DNA from: an uncultured Achromobacter sp.
GTDB lineage: Bacteria; Pseudomonadota; Gammaproteobacteria; Burkholderiales; Burkholderiaceae_B
Assembly: GCA_913775005.1 (NCBI GenBank)
Contig: CAJYKY010000198.1
Coordinates: 1-5,606, forward strand
Reading direction: 5' to 3'
DNA length: 5,606 bases
Shown here piece after piece: positions 4,999 through 5,606 of this stretch; position 1 is the first letter of the stretch; each line of letters starts with the position of its first letter. The notes below the pieces were generated by a model. It was given only the letters and a program-made list of their open reading frames with translations, was not told the DNA's origin and did no database searches. Both the position numbers and the translations under genes were made by a program.

Positions 4999-5606
4999 GT
5001 GATCGATATCGCCGCTATCCAGACCGCCCGCGAAAACCTGCGCGGGCAGGTGCTGAAGACTCCGTTCACTCTGTCGCGCACGCTGTCGGACATCTTCGGC
5101 GCCGAAATCTGGCTGAAGTTCGAGAACCTGCAATTCACCGCGTCGTTCAAGGAACGCGGCGCGCTGAACCGGATGCTGACGCTATCGACGGAAGAACGCG
5201 CCAAGGGCGTCATCGCGGTGTCGGCGGGCAACCATGCCCAGGGTGTTGCGTACCACGCGCAGCGCATGGGTGTGCCAGCGGTGATCGTGATGCCGCGCTT
5301 CACGCCCACGGTCAAGGTCGCCAACACGCGCCGCTTCGGTGCCGAGGTGGTGCTGGCGGGCGATACGTTCGACGATGCCAAGGCGCATGGGTTCGAACTG
5401 GCCAAGGCGCGCGGGCTCATCATGATCCACCCCTACGATGATGAAGCGGTGATCTCGGGGCAGGGCACCGTGGCGGTGGAAATGCTGGAAGACCAGCCGC
5501 AGCTGGACATGCTGGTCATCGCCATCGGTGGGGGCGGCCTGATTTCGGGCATCGCCACGGCCGCCAAGGCGATCAAGCCCAGCATTGAAATCGTTGGGGT
5601 GCAGAC
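4999..5606 (+). CDS. ilvA: Threonine dehydratase (threonine ammonia-lyase), N-terminal part, truncated by window edge
   Basis: PLP-dependent enzyme converting threonine to 2-oxobutanoate and ammonia, the first step of isoleucine synthesis or a catabolic route. The frame opens with GTG at 4999, the only possible start after the in-frame TAA at 4981, and stays open for 202 codons to the edge. Fold-type II PLP landmarks are in order: FENLQFTASFKERGALN (41-57) with Lys51 as the Schiff-base lysine, SAGNHAQG (75-82), PRFTPTVKV (99-107), HPYDDEAVISGQGTVAVE (144-161), and the phosphate-binding loop GGGGLISG (177-184). SAGNHAQG and the Gly loop favour threonine/serine dehydratase over cysteine synthase or tryptophan synthase. 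The catabolic tdcB-like form with a single ACT domain and the long biosynthetic IlvA differ in the missing C-terminus, so the symbol is provisional. Only a weak GGAT (4985-4988) precedes the start, so translation may depend on the upstream lipoprotein gene. Confidence 0.9.
   Translation, partial: MIDIAAIQTARENLRGQVLKTPFTLSRTLSDIFGAEIWLKFENLQFTASFKERGALNRMLTLSTEERAKGVIAVSAGNHAQGVAYHAQRMGVPAVIVMPRFTPTVKVANTRRFGAEVVLAGDTFDDAKAHGFELAKARGLIMIHPYDDEAVISGQGTVAVEMLEDQPQLDMLVIAIGGGGLISGIATAAKAIKPSIEIVGVQ

Noticed and set aside
4980..5430. Minus-strand open frames opposite the threonine dehydratase
   Set aside because: The + strand frame carries all fold-type II PLP motifs, including SFKERGA and SAGNHAQG; the minus-strand products have no recognisable features.
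1..5606. A novel multi-gene system, mobile element, CRISPR array or toxin-antitoxin pair
   Set aside because: No transposase, integrase, terminal inverted repeats, regularly spaced repeats or small paired genes are visible. Composition is uniform apart from the AT-richer intergenic patch, and the recognisable genes are core housekeeping.

Overview
This window looks like an ordinary chromosomal housekeeping segment from a GC-rich betaproteobacterium. The Alcaligenaceae (Bordetella/Achromobacter type) is the best guess. That placement is an inference from the protein sequences, the strong preference for G or C at third codon positions, and remembered gene neighbourhoods, not from a database search. 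I see no mobile element, CRISPR array, tRNA or rRNA, phage gene or defence cassette.

Layout, left to right. (1) The C-terminal part of a CDP-alcohol-type phosphatidylserine synthase (pssA) runs in from the left edge and ends at an inverted repeat that can terminate transcription from both strands. (2) On the opposite strand is a 177-residue predicted outer-membrane lipoprotein that appears to contain two copies of a BamE/SmpA-like unit. (3) A divergent intergenic region of about 295 bp (1247-1541), AT-richer in its middle, holds a likely -10 box and a long leader for rpsO. (4) rpsO (ribosomal protein S15) and pnp (polynucleotide phosphorylase) form the widely conserved pair. They are separated by 93 bp carrying an uninterrupted 18-bp hairpin followed by five T, which could be an attenuator, an RNase III target in the pnp leader, or both. 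(5) A strong GNRA-loop terminator follows pnp. (6) A second predicted lipoprotein of 244 residues, family not recognised, has its best Shine-Dalgarno sequence placed for a 4-residue minicistron whose stop codon overlaps the lipoprotein start. (7) Fifteen bases after the lipoprotein stop, a threonine dehydratase gene (ilvA/tdcB type) begins with GTG and runs off the right edge.

Functionally the genes fall into separate jobs: phospholipid synthesis (pssA), translation and RNA turnover (rpsO-pnp), envelope lipoproteins of unknown role, and amino-acid metabolism (threonine dehydratase). The rpsO-pnp pair is the one clear functional linkage. In E. coli both genes are post-transcriptionally autoregulated, and the leader and intergenic structures here are the natural places for similar control. 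The lipoprotein and threonine dehydratase are probably co-transcribed, because no terminator lies between them.

I do not see an undescribed multi-gene system. The points most worth a second look are regulatory: the rpsO leader, the rpsO-pnp hairpin, and the minicistron upstream of the second lipoprotein.
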